A stretch of 64,000 nt of DNA. Origin: Neoceratodus forsteri. Taxonomy: Eukaryota > Chordata > Ceratodontiformes > Ceratodontidae. Made by a program: the position numbers and the translations under genes. This document shows, piece by piece, positions 31,870-42,335 of this stretch. The notes under the pieces were generated by a model. It ran no database searches. It had not been told where the DNA came from and saw only the letters and a program-made list of their open reading frames with translations. The stretch covers positions 371,649,501 to 371,713,500 of the forward strand of contig CM057451.1 of the NCBI GenBank assembly GCA_016271365.2, in the 5' to 3' direction. Each line of letters opens with the position of its first letter. Position 1 is the stretch's first letter.

Positions 31870-34176
31870 AGGCTGATGAGAGCTAGGAGATGTCCCTCGA
31901 AGACAAAGAGATGGAGGAAGCCCCTGTAGAAGTCTCCTAGCTCTGGTGGAAAACAGGCAGGTCCCTCGGAAGGCGGAGTGAATCACCCGATGCTGGGCCA
32001 GGGGTGACAACCTTGATAGATGAAGCCATGCCATCCGCCTAATGCAGATCGCTGTCCCTGGAAGCCACCTCACTGGCATCATAAGATGCCCTTGCCTGGT
32101 GCCTTGCCAGCTCTAGGCCTATAGCCTGTCTAGATTGCTCAGAGTCAGGCAGTTGATGCTAGGAGCTGAGATAGCATTGACCATAGATGCCTGTTGTAGG
32201 CAGCACGGTGTGCCTGATGAGATGTGATGTAGAGCATCGCACAAGAAGAGGAGAGCACTCTTCTCCCCAACTGGTCAAACTGTAGAGAATCTGAGTCCGG
32301 CGATTGGTTGTGCGCCAGGCGGCAGCGCCCGGAAGGAGTCTCTAGGTATGCCAATACCAAAAGCGAGTTGGGGAAGAGAACCTAAGGACTCAGAAGGGCA
32401 CAATACCTCCTCCTGCAGTCTACTGAGGCTGGGAAAGGGTTGGCTGGAGACTGCCAGGAACGGATAGACGCCTCGTGGAAAGGAACAGGCCAGGATGGCA
32501 CCACCAAATGTTGGGCACTGAATTTACTGAGGAATTCACGCATCTCCCACTCGGTATTGTCGCATCTAACAAATGAAATGCGAAGATCCCTCACCATCCT
32601 TGACAGGAAACTCTGATATTCGGTGAAATCAGTGTCGGAAGAGAGGTGAGCAGAGGGTTCCTCTCCCTCCGAGGAGGGAGACGAGGATGATGAAGAACTC
32701 CTGCGGTGGTGGGGATAGGCGAAACACCCGCTCATGCATGCATCTAATGTATGAGGGGAAGGCCGCCGCAGAGCCTCTGAACGTCTCCCAGGATAATGGT
32801 CCCATAGGACCGACATGGCCGGGGGGGGGGTGACTGCAGAGGAATGGGAGAGGGGCACCCATGAAGAGGCAAGTGTCCTCTGCAAGGGATCTGGAATCTG
32901 GAAAACGGTGCCTGAGCTGACAGGGTCCCTGATAACAAGCCAGGTCGCAGAACGGAACCCTGGGGATGCAAACCTTGGCAGAGCCTGGAGGGGGGTCCTC
33001 CCCTGTGACGTGCCTGTAAGGACCCAGAAGGATGGCCCACAGCAACACCACCAGAGGGATCCGCCGAACCCACGAGGGAGAGGCGGGGCTCGGCGCTACG
33101 GCTCCTACCCACACCCCAAGGGGTGGCAGGCGGAAGCCGGCTCACCTCACCGTGCCCTCTCAACCCCTTGGACTCAGAGGACACCCTCCTCCTCGACGTC
33201 AGTGACAGAGCCCATCGATCCAGGAGTCTCCCCGGGGAGCCCCCCCCGAAGACAGAGCCCCAAGTCCACCCCGAGAGGGCGTGGCAGCACCGGAGACGGC
33301 AGCTGCCACAGCCCCCTGTGGGAGAATAGCCCTCTCCTCAACTTCCACGCCATCTCCTCCCAAAGGCTCCCAGCCACTTCCAGCCTGGGAGTCCTCAGAA
33401 GACTGCTGTGGAGACTGAGGAATGGGCGCGCTGGGCCGCCTGACACCATGTCCCACCGAAGAATCAGGAAGCCAGGATGGATTCACATCTGAATCGCCCA
33501 CTTCCGAGGAAGAGGCGACCAGCAGGACCTCAATACTGGCCACCCCAGGAGTCTCCCGGGAAACTGCACCACGAGCAGCGCCGGTGCTACCCACGGTGTC
33601 GTTTGACACCCCAGCACCCAAGACAATGCCTGAACCCGGTCCCAACCCATCTGTGGCCCCAGTCAAGTCCCCAGCACTGGGAGCCAACACGATGCTGCCA
33701 CCGGAGTCAACCGGGCTCGTGGCACCGAGAGTCAACAAGGCGCCGCCCTGATCACCGACGCAGATCCGAGAAAGCGCCGGAAAGTGGCAGAGGGTCCACC
33801 CACGCCAGGCCCAGAAACCGTGGGCCACGACACTGGGGGAGCCTGCACCTCTGAAGAGGTGACTGCCGAGGCAGTGTCTCCACCGTGGCCCCGGGAGGGA
33901 CCACGGCGTTCCTCTGACTCCGCAAAAGAGGTCTCCTCCTCGGCAAGACTTGAAGATGAGGAGGCCTCCTCCACTCCAGACAGTATAGACCTGGGAGGGA
34001 ACCCGGAGGAAGGGACTAAAGTTCTTACCTGAGAGGCCTGACAGTGACACCATCCTCCAAAAGTCTGCAACAAAGACAAACATGTCGGTCTGTGACAGAA
34101 AAATGCCAGCCACAGGAGCACTGACGCATGGGGGCACGGCCCGCTTCGACTTTCGTTTAGCTCCTGAACCAGGCAT
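31870..34176 (-). pseudogene. DIRS-E gag, several frames
   Basis: The ATG at 34176 opens a basic N-terminus. A frame shift away is the Cys/His module CSCGWHF…DRHVCLCC, a reduced form of the one in the other DIRS gags. A long Ser/Gly/Pro/Ala-rich middle follows (34000-33200). Then comes the block SSSSSSSPSSEGEEPSAHLS with YQSFLSRMVRDL (about 32700-32590), matched by SSSSSSPSSSEEEDFSIHMS with YQRFLTEILKEL in DIRS-G. A distal piece near 32080-31900 has ADGMASSIKV-like residues. Multiple frame changes mean no full protein. Gag identity follows from position and the shared block. Confidence 0.7.
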
Positions 34177-34364
34177 GATGCAAAATTAACACTCTAAACA
34201 GAAAAGCTCCCGGCGTCGTCAGTAAAATAATAAAGAACGGTCTTACCAGGAAATGACGTTGGGAAAAACGTACTAGGATGCAGGACCGCGGTGTTGAAAC
34301 GGCCAGAAACTGAGGCCTGGTGGGCGTGAAACTTTCTCGCTCGGCGTAGCAGGTGCAGCCTCGA

Positions 34365-34545
34365 TGGCGGGAGATGTAGGAGGAGTCTGCGGTGCCTAAC
34401 GGCCGCCCCTCGCACACCGCATAGTGCATCACTCTCGGAGGCGATGCCGTCTCCCCTAACAAACAAAAAAAAAACTCCCATGGCGGGTGCGCGCCTCCGG
34501 CTGAACCCAAGCAGTAATGAATGGTGAAGATTGACAAGGGAAGAT
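34365..34545. repeat. DIRS-E right inverted terminal repeat
   Basis: Inverse of 30073-30285 in the GATGTAGGAGG…CGCACACCG core; ends TGAAGATTGACAAGGGAAGAT, which is complementary to the ICR. Confidence 0.85.
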
Positions 34546-34659
34546 CTAAGAAAACCATAAAACATAACCCACTCCCCCTCTCTAAAAAGGGGGAGTGCAA
34601 ATTGCACCCCTGAGGTGCAACACTGCGCCTGCCAGCCCACGTCCCAAAAAACAGGTTCT

Positions 34660-34701
34660 GAGAGAGGAGATCAGAATACAGCAAGACTCCATTAGAAGAA
34701 A
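34660..34701. other. DIRS-D ICR, left half
   Basis: GATCAGAATACAGCAAGACT through ATTAGAAGAAA, the reverse complement of DIRS-D's left end. It is cut by DIRS-B and continues at 40926 (CACAATTACTAAGGTGAAT). The two halves together align with DIRS-C 8275-8375. Confidence 0.9.
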
Positions 34702-34852
34702 GTACAGTTACGTAAGAACTTACCATAACAGTAGATCTTCGAGAGAGACTCTTGCAGTAGGTAATTACATATAGGACTGACGCCGGCTGGTGGCAGGACC
34801 CCACCAGAAAAATTTCTAGCTTCTTGGTCCCTGGCGGGCCATGTCAGGTGAC
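34702..34852. repeat. DIRS-B left inverted terminal repeat
   Basis: GTACAGTTACGTAAGAACTT at the tip (complementary to ICR 35040-35070), then GTAATTACATATAGGACTGA and the CAGAAAAATTTCTAGC region, inverse of 40797-40910. Confidence 0.9.
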
Positions 34853-34984
34853 AGCCACGGCGTCAGGCGGCGTCGGTATGAGAAGTTGGGCGCCCGCCTT
34901 CCAGTTCTTTCCACCACAGGCCCGGAAGGCCCGGACGAGAGAGAAGCAGATATTTCCTCAATGGAAAGGAGCTGAAAAAGCCTA

Positions 34985-35110
34985 GGGGATGGATGGGGGA
35001 AGGTATTACCTACTGCAAGAGCCTCTCGAATCTACTGTGCAGTGAGATTCTTACGTAGCTGTACTATCTTCTGCCGAGAGGGCTCTTGCAGATCAAATTA
35101 CATATAGGAC
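34985..35110. other. DIRS-B internal complementary region
   Basis: Reverse complement of the left tip (GATTCTTACGTAGCTGTAC) joined to reverse complement of the right tip (TATCTTCTGCCGAGAGGGCT, then ATTACATATAGGAC). Slightly diverged from the present ends, so the terminal sequences have drifted since insertion. Confidence 0.88.
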
Positions 35111-35190
35111 AGAATCCCAAGCAGTCTGGAACAAATGAAAGGCACTGGAGGAGGAACTACTCCAAGAAGTAGCAAATAATCTTGCAAGCC

Positions 35191-36180
35191 TCAAGAAAGG
35201 AGGCCTTGCAAGACAGCTAACCTGAAGTCTGCTCTACGGCGAGAGGCAATGTCCAAACTGTAATGTTTAGTAAAGGTATGGATGGAAGTCCAAGTGGCGA
35301 CAGCACAGATGTCTGCCGCAGACACGTTCTTGAAACAAGCCGCAGAGGCTGCTACTCCACGAGTGGAGTGACCTCTGACTTGACCCGGGAGGGTCTTGTA
35401 CTTGTCATAACAGAAAATGATGCAATGAGCCAACCACTTTGATAGGCATTGCTTAGAAACAGCATTGCCTTCTCTTTTGTGAGCAAAAGAGACGAACAAC
35501 TGATCAGTCTTTCTGAGAGCCTTCGTCCTATCGGTGTAGTATCTCAGAATCCTGTGGACATCCATGGTATGGAGAAAGTATTCTCCTTGGTTGGAGTACT
35601 GCGTGAAAAAGGCAGGTAATTCAATAGACTGATTTAAGGTAGACTCTGCTACCACTTTCGGAAGAAACTTAGGATTTGTGCGAAAAGCTACTCGTTCTTT
35701 GTGAAAAATCAGATAAGGGATTTTGCACATCAGGGCCTGGAGCTCGGAAATTCTGCGAGCAGAAGTAATGGCCACCAAGAAGAGCATCTTCCACGATAAA
35801 AACTTCAAGTCTGCGGAAGCCGCAGGTTCAAAGGGAGGAAGAGTAAGTTTCTCGAGGACAAAGTTTAAGTCCCAAGGGGAAGCTGGAGTCCGGACAGGGG
35901 GCCTGAGATGAAGGACCCCTCTGAGAAAAGTTTTGGACACCTCCAGTTGGGCAAATGCCTTATCAGAGAAAGGGACATGGTAGGCTGAAATAGCCGCCAT
36001 ATGGACTTTCAAAGAGGAGTGACTGAGACCCAGGCCGAAAAGATTACGCATGTAGTCAAGTAGAATGGTCACAGGACAGGAAAAGGGCTCTCACGCCCTG
36101 GACGTGAGCCCAGATGGAAAATCTTTCCATTTCATGCAGAGGTGGACCTAGTGGAGGGTTTCTAGCCTCCACCAGAATCT
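35191..36180 (-). pseudogene. DIRS-B tyrosine recombinase, C-terminal 293 codons open
   Basis: A continuous frame from 36072 to 35191 includes LGLSHSSLKVHMAAISAY, VAITSARRISELQAL (first catalytic Arg), HSTRGVAAS (HxxR), WTSIHTFTKHYSLDI (nucleophile Tyr) and a C-terminal VLQGLLS. The N-terminal DNA-binding part lies in another frame at 36180-36075 (remnant of the KWKRFSIW block: ERFSIWAHV), so a frameshift separates the two parts. Catalytic residues all survive. Its role would be insertion of the DIRS circle. Confidence 0.88.
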
Positions 36181-36187
36181 CGCCACC

Positions 36188-38070
36188 TTAGGAGAAACAC
36201 CAAAGCGAGATTGAGCTAGGTCTGCAGAGCCATGCATGAAGTTGAAGGGACTTGAGTCCCGGATGGACCAGGGTCCCTGATCCTGGGTCAGCAATCCTGA
36301 GATAAAGGAAGAGGAAGGAGGAGGAACCTGAGTATTGTTGTAGAAGAGAGAACCAGATTTGCCTGGGCCAGAAAGGAGCGATCAGAATCATTCTCGCTCC
36401 TTCCAAAGCCAGTTTCTGCAGTACACGAGGAACCAGAGGAATTGGGGGAAAAGCAGACACGAATCTGTCCTTCCAGCTTAGAGATGGAGCGTCCCTCCAG
36501 AAAGCGCCTCGCTCTGGAGCGAGCGAGCAAAAGGTTGGAAGCTTTGCTTTTTGGGAGGAAGTGAACAGGTCTATCTGAGGAGTCCCCCAAATCTGGAAGA
36601 TGCTTTTTAGAACTTTTTCGTCCAGTTCCCACTCGTGTGATAGAGCCGACGAGTGACTTAGCCTATCTGCCAGGACATTGTCGACTCCCGGAACATGGAT
36701 CGCTGTGAGGTGAAGGTTGTGAAGCGTAGCCCATTCCCAAACCCTCATCGCTTCCCTGCACAGCAGGTAGGACCGGGTCCCTCCCTGCTTGTTGATGTAC
36801 CACACCACACACACATGTTGTCCGTTTGGACAGCTTAGGTGACCGAGAGTATGTATTGGTGAAGGGCCTGGAGGCATAAAAAGCACTGCTCGAAGCTAAA
36901 ATGCGTTGATATGGAGAACTAACTCCAATTTTGACCATAGGCCCTGGGTTGCAGTGGAGACCCAGATGGGCTCCCCAACCTTACGCCTGGGCGTCCATGG
37001 TCAGAGTCTGATCAGGGGAGGAAGAAAAAGGGACCCCGGAATAGGTTCTCTTGAACCATCCACCATTGCAAGTCTTTTACCATCGGCGAGGAGATCAGAA
37101 CCAGATGATCTAGGTCGTCTACTCGTTGATCCCACTGAGGGCGGAGAGTCCAATGAGAGATTCTCATGTGGAGGCGCCCATGTGGAACTGTCGGGATGGT
37201 GGCCGCCATGAGCTCCAAGAGACGGAGAACTGACCTCGCCGGAACCTTCCTGCGTTCTGATAGCAGGGAAATCTGTGACTGAAGAGAGGCCGCCCTGTCC
37301 GGAGGCAGGAAGGCCTTGCTCACCGTTGTAGCGAGGATAGCCCCGATAAACTGTAGTCTCTGGGAGGGGTCCAGATGAGACTTGGAATGGTTGACAGTAA
37401 TACCCAGGCAAGGAAACCTGCTGGGTGAGGGAGGAAATGCAGAGTTCCTCCTGGGCCGGGGCCAAGGAGCCAGTGCGCTCAGGTAGGGAAAACCTGAACT
37501 CCCAAAGCACTTGGGTGGCCGCCACCACCGCCAGGCATTTGATAAAGAATCGGGGAGCCAAGGAAAGACCAAAAGGGAGTGCCCAGAATTGGTAGTGGTC
37601 CCCTGGAGCATAAAACCTGAGGTACTTTCAGTGCGAAGAGCGAATGGGGATGTGCAGGTCGCATCCTCATATCCAGTGCACAAAGCCATTGGCCTGGCCA
37701 AGCAGGGCAAAAGGGTTTGAAGGAGGCATCCTGAACCTCTTGTATTCACATATAGGTTCAGGGAGCTGAGAATCAAGAATGGGTCTGAGATCTCCCGTCT
37801 TTGGTACAAGGAAGAAATGGGAATAGTAACCCATCCCGTGGAGGTGAGGGGGGACGGGCTCTATAGCCTGCTTCGTGAGAAGAGCAGAGATTTCTTCCCT
37901 GACCAAAGGAAGATGGTCCCTTGAGTAAGAGGAGTTCAGAGGTGGGTGACATGGAGGTTTCTGCAGAAACTCTATGGAGTGCCCCTCTGCTATGATCTGA
38001 AGCACCCATGAATCCGACATTATCCTCTCCCAACCCAGAAGGTGGAGGAGAACCTCCCTCACCACGGTTC
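36188..38070 (-). pseudogene. DIRS-B RT-RNase H-methyltransferase-like polyprotein
   Basis: RT N-terminus at 38065-37667 (EEISALLTKQAIEPVP, YSHFFLVPK, RPILDSQLPEP). The palm is scattered over two frames at 37660-37400; the YLDD motif is destroyed (reads YL followed by Ser-Ala in one frame). Thumb and connection at 37400-37020 (LQFIGAILATTVSKAFLPP, LRLLELMAATIPTVPHGRLHMR). RNase H at 36886-36660: VVWYINKQGG and HVPGVDNVLADRLSH. The MT-like block is at 36640-36380: WGTPQIDLFTSSQKAKLPTF, FVSAFPPIPLV and ILIAPFWPRQIWF. At least three frameshifts. Confidence 0.88.
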
Positions 38071-38199
38071 CTCCGGGCGTCGGAGGCGGTGGAAGAGGTA
38101 GGAGCTCAAGGTGGTGTGAAGCAGCCCGACTGGGGCACCCATTGCTTTTTGGGCGGCGGGGCCTGGCAGCTGTAGGGCCCGACGTTTAGTGGCCCACCT

Positions 38200-38895
38200 T
38201 CCTGAGAGTTTCGCTTGAGGCCGCTGCGTCTACGAGGACGGCGCTGTGGGATGGGGATGGTACATTGAATCAACAGATTTAAGCGTCCCTTCTCCTACAA
38301 GTCAGTGATGATGTCCTGACATCACCACGAAAGCACAGAACCCTGAAAGGTGCTTCTTGATGCAGACTGCACCTCTGGGACAAGACCTGACACACGGAGC
38401 ATACATGGCCCGAAGACTTACGGTGAGCATCGGAGACTCCGTCCTCACGGTGTCCACGGCATCGTAGGTCGTCCTGATCAGAATATGACTGGCGAGCAGG
38501 CAGAGCGGACCAGGTCGCTAACTCCTGCTTGACTTGAGAGTCAGGCAAGGAGTCAATCTTGGATTCCGCCTGGGTAAGGACAGCCTTCTGGTAATTCCCA
38601 TATGTGCTACATAATTTAGGGCCCTAATTCCCAGTGTGGAAGAAGCATAGATCTTCCTTCCATACTGATCCAAAGGCGAGTTCCTTATCCGGAAGGCAAA
38701 CTCAAATGTTTGGGTGTGCTGACCGGCCGTGGCTGACGCTAATCACAGACCGAGGTCTGCACAGGGTGAGAGTCTAAAGTCTACACACCTCCGGAGCCCG
38801 GTATAGCCTGTTAGACTTCCTAGGTGGGGCTAGCCGGACGGTTGTTTCAATTATAGTGGAAACAACATGGATGTGAGGCTCGATCCAGGGTGGCA
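38200..38895 (-). pseudogene. DIRS-B gag, distal degenerate part
   Basis: The interval between the better gag frames and RT. It holds short, frame-jumping remnants on the minus strand (for example at 38548-38279), in the position of the gag C-terminal region of DIRS-C and D. No domain can be named in it. Confidence 0.45.
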
Positions 38896-40610
38896 CTAGA
38901 GTAGGAGCCGTGAAGGGCAAGTCCAGATGTTGGTGAGTTTAACCCGTTGAGGATCTGACTCTAAGGAACACCACTGATGGACTTCCTGGATCTTCCTGAG
39001 CAACTCCATGAAGGAAGGATCCTCCAGAGGAGACTTCGGAGGAGTCCTCGGCCGGGGCTTGGACGGAGAGCGCGGTTCGTCGTCTTTCTCGGAAAACCCA
39101 TCGGAGGCCTCCGAGGAGTCCGAGAGAGAAGAAGAAGAGGAATTTGAAGCAGAATAAGACTCCCTAGCTCGTCTAGGGGGAGGAACGGGTTCCTTAGGGG
39201 GGATCCCTGGACGCATGTCCTGCCCCTCTCTGGATCCCGAGGGCAAAGCCCAAAAATCCAGAGGCGAGAGGGTGTGCCGTCTGGGGCGTCAAGCCAATGG
39301 TGGCACACGTCGCCGTGAGACGGCTCTCGACTTCCTTGGTGAGCTGAGCCTTGGCCTCAGCCCACCAGGAGGCCAGAGTCTCCTGGAGATCCACCGGCAG
39401 CCTGGGGGCAATGGAGGAGGAGGAGGAGGAGGGAGGAGGAGGGGGATAGTTGTATGGATGAAATCGAAGGACAGTATCGTAACCGGCTGCGGGAATACCG
39501 GGCCGGTACTGCTTCGATGGAGTCGGCGCCGGGTACTGCGGCGCAGGATACCGTGGACCTGGGAAAACCGGCGTCAGATAGGACGGCGGACACCCAGGCA
39601 CTGGAGGAGCTGCCGGAGCAGACGGCCCAGCCGGGTACTCCATGGGCGGATCAACCATGATAGGCCCGTGGGGTGGAGGGCCCGATGGAAGAGGAATATC
39701 CCCGCCGGGGCCGGTGTCGGAGCCAGCGTCGGGGGAGCTGACGTCAGATCCGGCTCTGTAGGAAGAGGATCGGACGGTAGCCCAGGATCCCGAGCCTTGT
39801 CCGGGGATGGAGGAGAAAAATCCCCGGGGTCGGGTAGGGGGGACTAGGGCTCCCCTGACGGCAGCGAAGGCTGCGGGGAACCTGGTATGACAGACGAAGC
39901 AGGGTCTGCCGTAGACTCCGAGGCCCGGCGGAGCCAACGTGTGACTTAGGGGCCGATTCCCGGCGGACGCCAGAGGAGCCGGCGTCCGACTTCAGGGGTC
40001 CCTTGGAGACGGGCCGAGGATGAGAAGAGGCCCGGTCCGCGGGGACACTGCCGGCGCCGCCCAAGGGCTGGGCGTCTCAGTGTCTTCTCCGGCGGACGCC
40101 GGAGGAGCAGATGGCGGCTTATGGGAGGCGCCCGCCCAGTGGGCCTAGCCTGTGGCGGTACTGGGGGCTGGAGCCTCCTTTGCCCGAGGCACCTGGCAGG
40201 CTTGAATCTGCGAACCTGATGGGCAGGCCGGCATGCTCCTCAAAACCTTGGAGGCTGCCGTCAGGCGATCCCAGAGGGATAAGACTTGCCAGCGACTCCG
40301 GCGGAGTCGCGGAGGAGGAGGCCTTCTCCTGGTGCCTTTCCTTGTCCCGCTTCTTGTGCCCTTCAGGGAAGGTTGACGCCTGCCAAAGTTTCTTCAACTC
40401 CTTCTCCATCGCGGACATCATCTTCTTGAAGACATGGGCTTTGAGAGACTGCTGGCGTCGTCTGCAGGTGGCCGCGTTGAAATGAAGGCAGTGCAGACAC
40501 TTCTCGACCGCGTGGTCGGGGCCTAAACAGAAAAGGCAGAGGGAGTGACCGTTTTTGTGAGGCAGTTGGGCGCCGCACGAGTCGCACTTATTTTTTGAAG
40601 GGGATGACAT
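38896..40610 (-). pseudogene. DIRS-B gag
   Basis: ATG at 40610, 190 bp inside the right repeat. The N-terminal frame (40610-40119) has the Cys/His module CDSCGAQL…HSLCLFCLGPDH…KCLHC, then a basic helix (MMSAMEKELKKLWQA). The middle (39937-39194) is Pro/Tyr-rich with repeated PAPQYPAPTPSKQYRPG-type sequence and the segment VDLQETLASWWAEAKAQL, which corresponds to the tryptophan-containing segment of DIRS-A gag. The distal frame (39246-38896) has a Ser-rich acidic stretch (SNSSSSSLSDSSEASD) and LLRKIQEVHQWC. Frameshifts near 40100 and 39240. Probably the nucleocapsid-like Gag. Confidence 0.75.
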
Positions 40611-40796
40611 ATACCGACATTTACCTGACGACAGAAAATATAAAATACAAAATACTGAAACTTTTCGGAAAAACCGACGAAGTAACAGGACTGAGCGATA
40701 GGAACTTCACCGCGAGGCGCTGCACGAGCTGACGGCGGAAAGAACTGAAGGCGGGTGTCTGGGACCCCCTTTATGCCGGCGATAGTCTGCCGCGCT

Positions 40797-40925
40797 GGTC
40801 ACCTGACGTGGGGGCAGTCCCCGCCAGGGACTGCTAGCTAGAAATTTTTCCGTGGGGTCCTGCCGCCGGCCAGCGTCAGTCCTATATGTAATTACGTACT
40901 GCAACAGCCCTCTCGAAGTAAGATA
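40797..40925. repeat. DIRS-B right inverted terminal repeat
   Basis: Inverse of 34737-34852; ends CTCTCGAAGTAAGATA. Shares the GCTAGCTAGAA core with DIRS-A 4600-4610. Confidence 0.9.
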
Positions 40926-41006
40926 CACAATTACTAAGGTGAATAATTTTTTCTTCAAACAACATGAAGTCTTGCTGTATTCTGACAATATGCAGACTAC
41001 CAAGCA
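40926..41006. other. DIRS-D ICR, right half
   Basis: CACAATTACTAAGGTGAATA, then the TTTCTTCAAACAACATGAAG junction and CTTGCTGTATTCTGACAATA, the reverse complement of DIRS-D's right end. Continues 34660-34701. Confidence 0.9.
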
Positions 41007-41255
41007 TGGCAAGTATTACAGCACAGGCAGTGTGGTCCCCTCAGGAGTCTCTTCTTCACATCAATCTCCTACAGCTCAGGGCTGTGTACCTGGCTCTATA
41101 AGCCTTCTCAGAATCGGTACAGAACAAGGTGGTTCAGGTCAGAACGGACACCACTACCACCACCATGTGGTACATCAACAAGCAAGGAGGCACCCGGTCT
41201 ATGGCCTTGTACACAGAAGCCATGAAATTATGGTCCCTGAAAATTGTGTTTCCAA
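41007..41255 (+). pseudogene. Inverted RNase H fragment in the DIRS-D 3' region
   Basis: About 250 bp on the plus strand, opposite to every DIRS-D gene, with RNase H words: VVQVRTDTTTTTMWYINKQG in near-frame and SMALYTEAMKLWSLK. It is absent from the same place in DIRS-C, where 8390 joins directly to the sequence matching 41256. It is a close inverse of 42840-43035 in DIRS-D's own RNase H, but keeps about 25 bp (GTACAGAACAAGGTGGTTCA) missing there, so it came from another copy or before that deletion. It could pair with the sense RNA. Confidence 0.8.
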
Positions 41256-41276
41256 TCCATGGAGGAGGGATGGAAC

Positions 41277-42332
41277 CTATTTTAGGAATAGGCTCTGCAG
41301 TACTGCTGTACCAATCCTAGCATCACTCCTAACCTGGATATCCAGAGAGTAATGCTTGGTGAATGTATGGACTGTTTTCCAGATGGCTGCTTTGCATATT
41401 TCTAATAAGAGTATATCCCTGGCAGCAGCCAGAGAAGCAGCTGTACCTCTAGTCGAATGAGCCCTCAGCCCTGAAGGGGGTACTTTGCCTAGCTTTTCAT
41501 AGCAGAATTGTATACAAGAAACAATCCACCTGGCAATAGTTCTCTTAGTAGTAGGTTTACCCTTCCCCACTTCACCATAAGTGAGGAACAACTGGAGGGA
41601 GTCAAACCTAAGTGCCTTAGTACGCTCAATGTAGTAACTAAGGGCTCTTTTAACATCCAAACTGTGTAATCTTCTCTCTACTGAAGAAGAATGGTCAGTG
41701 AAGAACACAGGAAGAGGCATGGATTGGTTCAGATTGAAGTCTGAAACCACTCTGGGTAAGAACCTCCTGTTGGTTCTAAGGACCACCGTATCTCTATGGA
41801 ATGAGATAACATCAGGCTCCACTGACAGAGCTTGTAATTCACTGATATGCCTGGCAGAAGTAATAGCTACCAGGAACACAGTTTTCCAAGTCAAGTACTT
41901 AAGTTCTGCTGAGGACAAAGGCTCAAAAGGGGGTTGCATAACCTGAGCAATGCAAACATTAAGATCCCAAGCAGGAGTAGGATCCCTAAAAGGGGGACTG
42001 GTATGAAGCAATCCTTTGAAGAATTTACAGAAAACAGGGTGATATGCCAGTGAGGAGGACTTCCCTACTGACAGAAATGCAGAAACAGCTGACACGTGTA
42101 CTTTGAGGGTAGCTGGTCTGAGGCCTAAGCCATTAAGGTGAACCATATAATCCATAACTGTAGCCAAGTCAACAGAATCTGGGGATATGTGCTTATTAGA
42201 ATACCAAATGCTGAATCTTTTCCATTTGGAATTATAAGTTTTTCTGGTGGCAGGTTTTCGAGAGGCCTTGAGAATGTCCAGAACCCCTTGAGACAAATTC
42301 AGACTGGCATATTCTAGCGCTTCAAGAGCCAT
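41277..42332 (-). CDS. DIRS-D tyrosine recombinase, intact 351-aa frame
   Basis: The best-preserved DIRS gene here: a single frame without stops. The N-terminal DNA-binding part has LDILKASRKPATRKTYNSK and WKRFSIWYS (residues about 18-45). The catalytic part has VAITSARHISELQAL (first Arg, about residue 155), RRFLPRVVSDF, RALSYYIERTKAL, HSTRGTAAS (HxxR, about 295-300) and TVHTFTKHYSLDI (His and nucleophile Tyr, about 325). The C-terminus is VLQSLFLK. It would join the circular DNA intermediate to chromosomal DNA. The start is the first ATG after a stop; the natural start may lie slightly upstream. Its RT and gag partners in the same element are broken, so any function would be in trans. Confidence 0.9.
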   Translation of the reverse strand: MALEALEYASLNLSQGVLDILKASRKPATRKTYNSKWKRFSIWYSNKHISPDSVDLATVMDYMVHLNGLGLRPATLKVHVSAVSAFLSVGKSSSLAYHPVFCKFFKGLLHTSPPFRDPTPAWDLNVCIAQVMQPPFEPLSSAELKYLTWKTVFLVAITSARHISELQALSVEPDVISFHRDTVVLRTNRRFLPRVVSDFNLNQSMPLPVFFTDHSSSVERRLHSLDVKRALSYYIERTKALRFDSLQLFLTYGEVGKGKPTTKRTIARWIVSCIQFCYEKLGKVPPSGLRAHSTRGTAASLAAARDILLLEICKAAIWKTVHTFTKHYSLDIQVRSDARIGTAVLQSLFLK

Positions 42333-42335
42333 GCC

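Larger units (their letters stand above)
30073..34545 (-). mobile_element. DIRS-E, gag-only (internally deleted) DIRS element inside DIRS-D
   Basis: Inverted terminal repeats 30073-30285 and 34365-34545 (shared core around GGGATGTAGGAGG and CGGTGC…CGCACACCG) and an ICR at 31651-31755 equal to both ends joined in reverse complement. Between the ICR and the right repeat there is only gag-like sequence (31870-34176); RT, RNase H and recombinase are absent. The flanks (…GAGCTATAAAT | CTAAGAAAACC…) join to match DIRS-C 8110-8145. A different subfamily from D and B; its right end resembles that of DIRS-G. It probably needs proteins from another DIRS element. Confidence 0.88.
34702..40925 (-). mobile_element. 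DIRS-B, complete DIRS retrotransposon inside the DIRS-D ICR
   Basis: 6.2 kb. Left repeat 34702-34852, right repeat 40797-40925, sharing ATTACATATAGGACTGACG (inverted on the right as CGTCAGTCCTATATGTAAT). The ICR is at 34985-35110. Gag, RT-RNase H-MT-like and tyrosine recombinase follow in DIRS order on the minus strand. Boundaries are exact because the DIRS-D ICR reads continuously across (ATTAGAAGAAA | CACAATTAC). Closely related to DIRS-A by its right terminus. Coding frames are broken except most of the recombinase. Confidence 0.94.

Noticed and set aside
32815..33492. A 225-codon plus-strand frame
   Set aside because: Antisense of DIRS-E gag; Arg/Pro-rich because of GC-rich complement.
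33199..34176. A 325-codon open frame on the minus strand as a new host protein
   Set aside because: It lies inside DIRS-E between its ITR and ICR, in the gag position, low-complexity, with the Cys module in another frame.
39215..39847. A 210-codon plus-strand frame
   Set aside because: Antisense shadow of the GC-rich DIRS-B gag linker; no domain, and composition explained by the minus-strand Pro-rich coding.
41277..42332. Phage or bacterial integrase
   Set aside because: The tyrosine recombinase sits in a DIRS unit with RT, RNase H, ITRs and ICR, and has five relatives in the same context.
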